Shown: positions 24,999 through 25,486 of the stretch, one piece after another
Numbering within the stretch: position 1 is the stretch's first letter
Layout of the letters: the number at the start of each line of letters is the position of its first letter
Assembly: GCA_013153675.1 (NCBI GenBank)
Contig: JAADEA010000058.1
Span: 1 to 25,486 of the forward strand
DNA length: 25,486 nucleotides
From: Campylobacterota bacterium
GTDB taxonomy: Bacteria; Campylobacterota; Campylobacteria; Campylobacterales; Sulfurovaceae
Reading direction: 5' to 3'
The notes under the pieces: generated by a model
What the model was told of the DNA's origin: nothing
What the model saw: the letters and a program-made list of their open reading frames with translations, nothing else
The model's database searches: none
Program-made: the position numbers and the translations under genes

Positions 24999-25457
24999 AT
25001 GAAGATAAATCGTTTTCCAAAAATGGCAGCCCTTCAAAAATTTAGAGCATTAAAACTTGGATTTAGTAAGGATATAGCTGAAGCACTAGGCATTGCAGAG
25101 GCTGTTAAATATGCAATTTTTAAAAACATATCTTATAAAAAGGAGATAGAAAAAGAGAAGGAAAAAATAAAAAAAGAGGATAAAATACCATCAAAAAAGT
25201 TTGATGAAGAGAAATTTGCAATATTTAAATTAGCAGCTATTAACAACTTACCCTATGTAGGAGGCAAAATCTATACAAACAAAGAGTATAAAGAAGCCAT
25301 ATTTGGCAAATTTGGTAAAAATATTGGAAAAATAATTGAAAAGTGGGCAGAAGATATTATTAAAGAGTGTGATATCTCTATTTTAAAAAGTGAAAATAAA
25401 TTTTTTAACCAATGCTGGAAACCAAATAGAGACCAACTAAAAGAGATTAAAGAGTAA
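24999..25457 (+). CDS. unrecognised lysine-rich protein, 152 residues
   Basis: No family recognised. The protein is basic, without signal peptide or membrane span. An N-terminal helical part (MAALQKFRALKLGFSKDIAE) is followed by a very charged lysine/glutamate stretch (about residues 49-70, likely helical), then a compact C-terminal half with YVGGKIYTNKEYKEAIFGKFG and two cysteines late in the chain. The ATG has only a weak ribosome site, and it starts 18 bp after the dioxygenase stop, which suggests co-transcription and perhaps coupling. A probable terminator follows at once. It may be a partner or substrate of the dioxygenase, but that is only inference from position. Confidence 0.75.
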   Translation: MKINRFPKMAALQKFRALKLGFSKDIAEALGIAEAVKYAIFKNISYKKEIEKEKEKIKKEDKIPSKKFDEEKFAIFKLAAINNLPYVGGKIYTNKEYKEAIFGKFGKNIGKIIEKWAEDIIKECDISILKSENKFFNQCWKPNRDQLKEIKE

Positions 25458-25468
25458 AACTACTCTTT
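25449..25468. terminator. terminator after the right-end gene cluster, probably bidirectional
   Basis: An 8-bp stem AAAGAGTA / TACTCTTT with an AAAC loop, followed by TT in the plus strand. It overlaps the stop codon of the preceding gene and, if the minus-strand frame is real, that of a convergent gene. Confidence 0.6.
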
Positions 25469-25486
25469 TTCTAAAGCTCTCTTAAC
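25460..25486 (-). CDS. possible C-terminal fragment of a convergent gene
   Basis: Reading from the right edge on the minus strand gives an open frame of eight codons (VKRALEKE) ending in TAG inside the terminator stem. Its position resembles the left-edge convergent pair. Too short to be sure. Confidence 0.25.
   Translation of the reverse strand, partial: VKRALEKE

Overview
The window is AT-rich and nearly fully coding. It looks like chromosomal DNA from a Campylobacterota (Epsilonproteobacteria) species. The ribosomal and polymerase proteins are of bacterial type. Gene order is tRNA cluster, tuf, rpmG, tRNA-Trp, secE, nusG, rplKAJL, rpoB, rpoC, rpsL, rpsG, fusA, and codon use is strongly biased to AGA, ATA and TTA. 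RpoB and RpoC are separate, overlapping genes, not the fused form known from Helicobacter and Wolinella. A phosphoenolpyruvate synthase would fit an autotrophic or gluconeogenic member. I cannot name the genus from the sequence alone.

Layout. From 1 to 240 is the 3' end of an unidentified plus-strand gene, which shares a palindromic terminator with a convergent minus-strand flavoprotein (231-1361). PEP synthase follows (1517-3937, minus), then an unrecognised membrane protein (4066-5214, minus). From 5254 to 22295 everything is on the minus strand and forms the central gene-expression locus. In transcription order it holds tRNA-Thr(UGU), tRNA-Tyr(GUA), tRNA-Gly(UCC), tRNA-Thr(GGU), tuf, rpmG, tRNA-Trp(CCA), secE, nusG, rplK, rplA, rplJ, rplL, rpoB, rpoC, rpsL, rpsG and fusA. 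secE, rpmG and the five tRNAs were found by reading the spacers. The spacers hold likely regulatory RNA: TATAAT promoters before the tRNA cluster, tuf and rpsL, a probable L10 leader before rplJ, hairpins between rplL and rpoB, and a hairpin in the 93-nt rpsL-rpsG spacer.

At about 22.3-22.5 kb the strand switches. The plus-strand right end (22531-25457) is the accessory part: a secreted protein made of two tandem PstS-like ligand-binding domains, a small 2-oxoglutarate/Fe(II) dioxygenase with an intact HxD...H...R set, and an unrecognised lysine-rich protein. These lie close together and end at a probable terminator. They are the only part of the window that could hold something little described. 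The strongest observations are the intramolecular duplication, with a 53-nt identical run suggesting recent homogenisation, and a matching cysteine pair in each domain.

Several start codons are not ATG: TTG for rpsL, and GTG for the membrane protein and the dioxygenase. No CRISPR array, insertion sequence, prophage or rRNA gene is visible.
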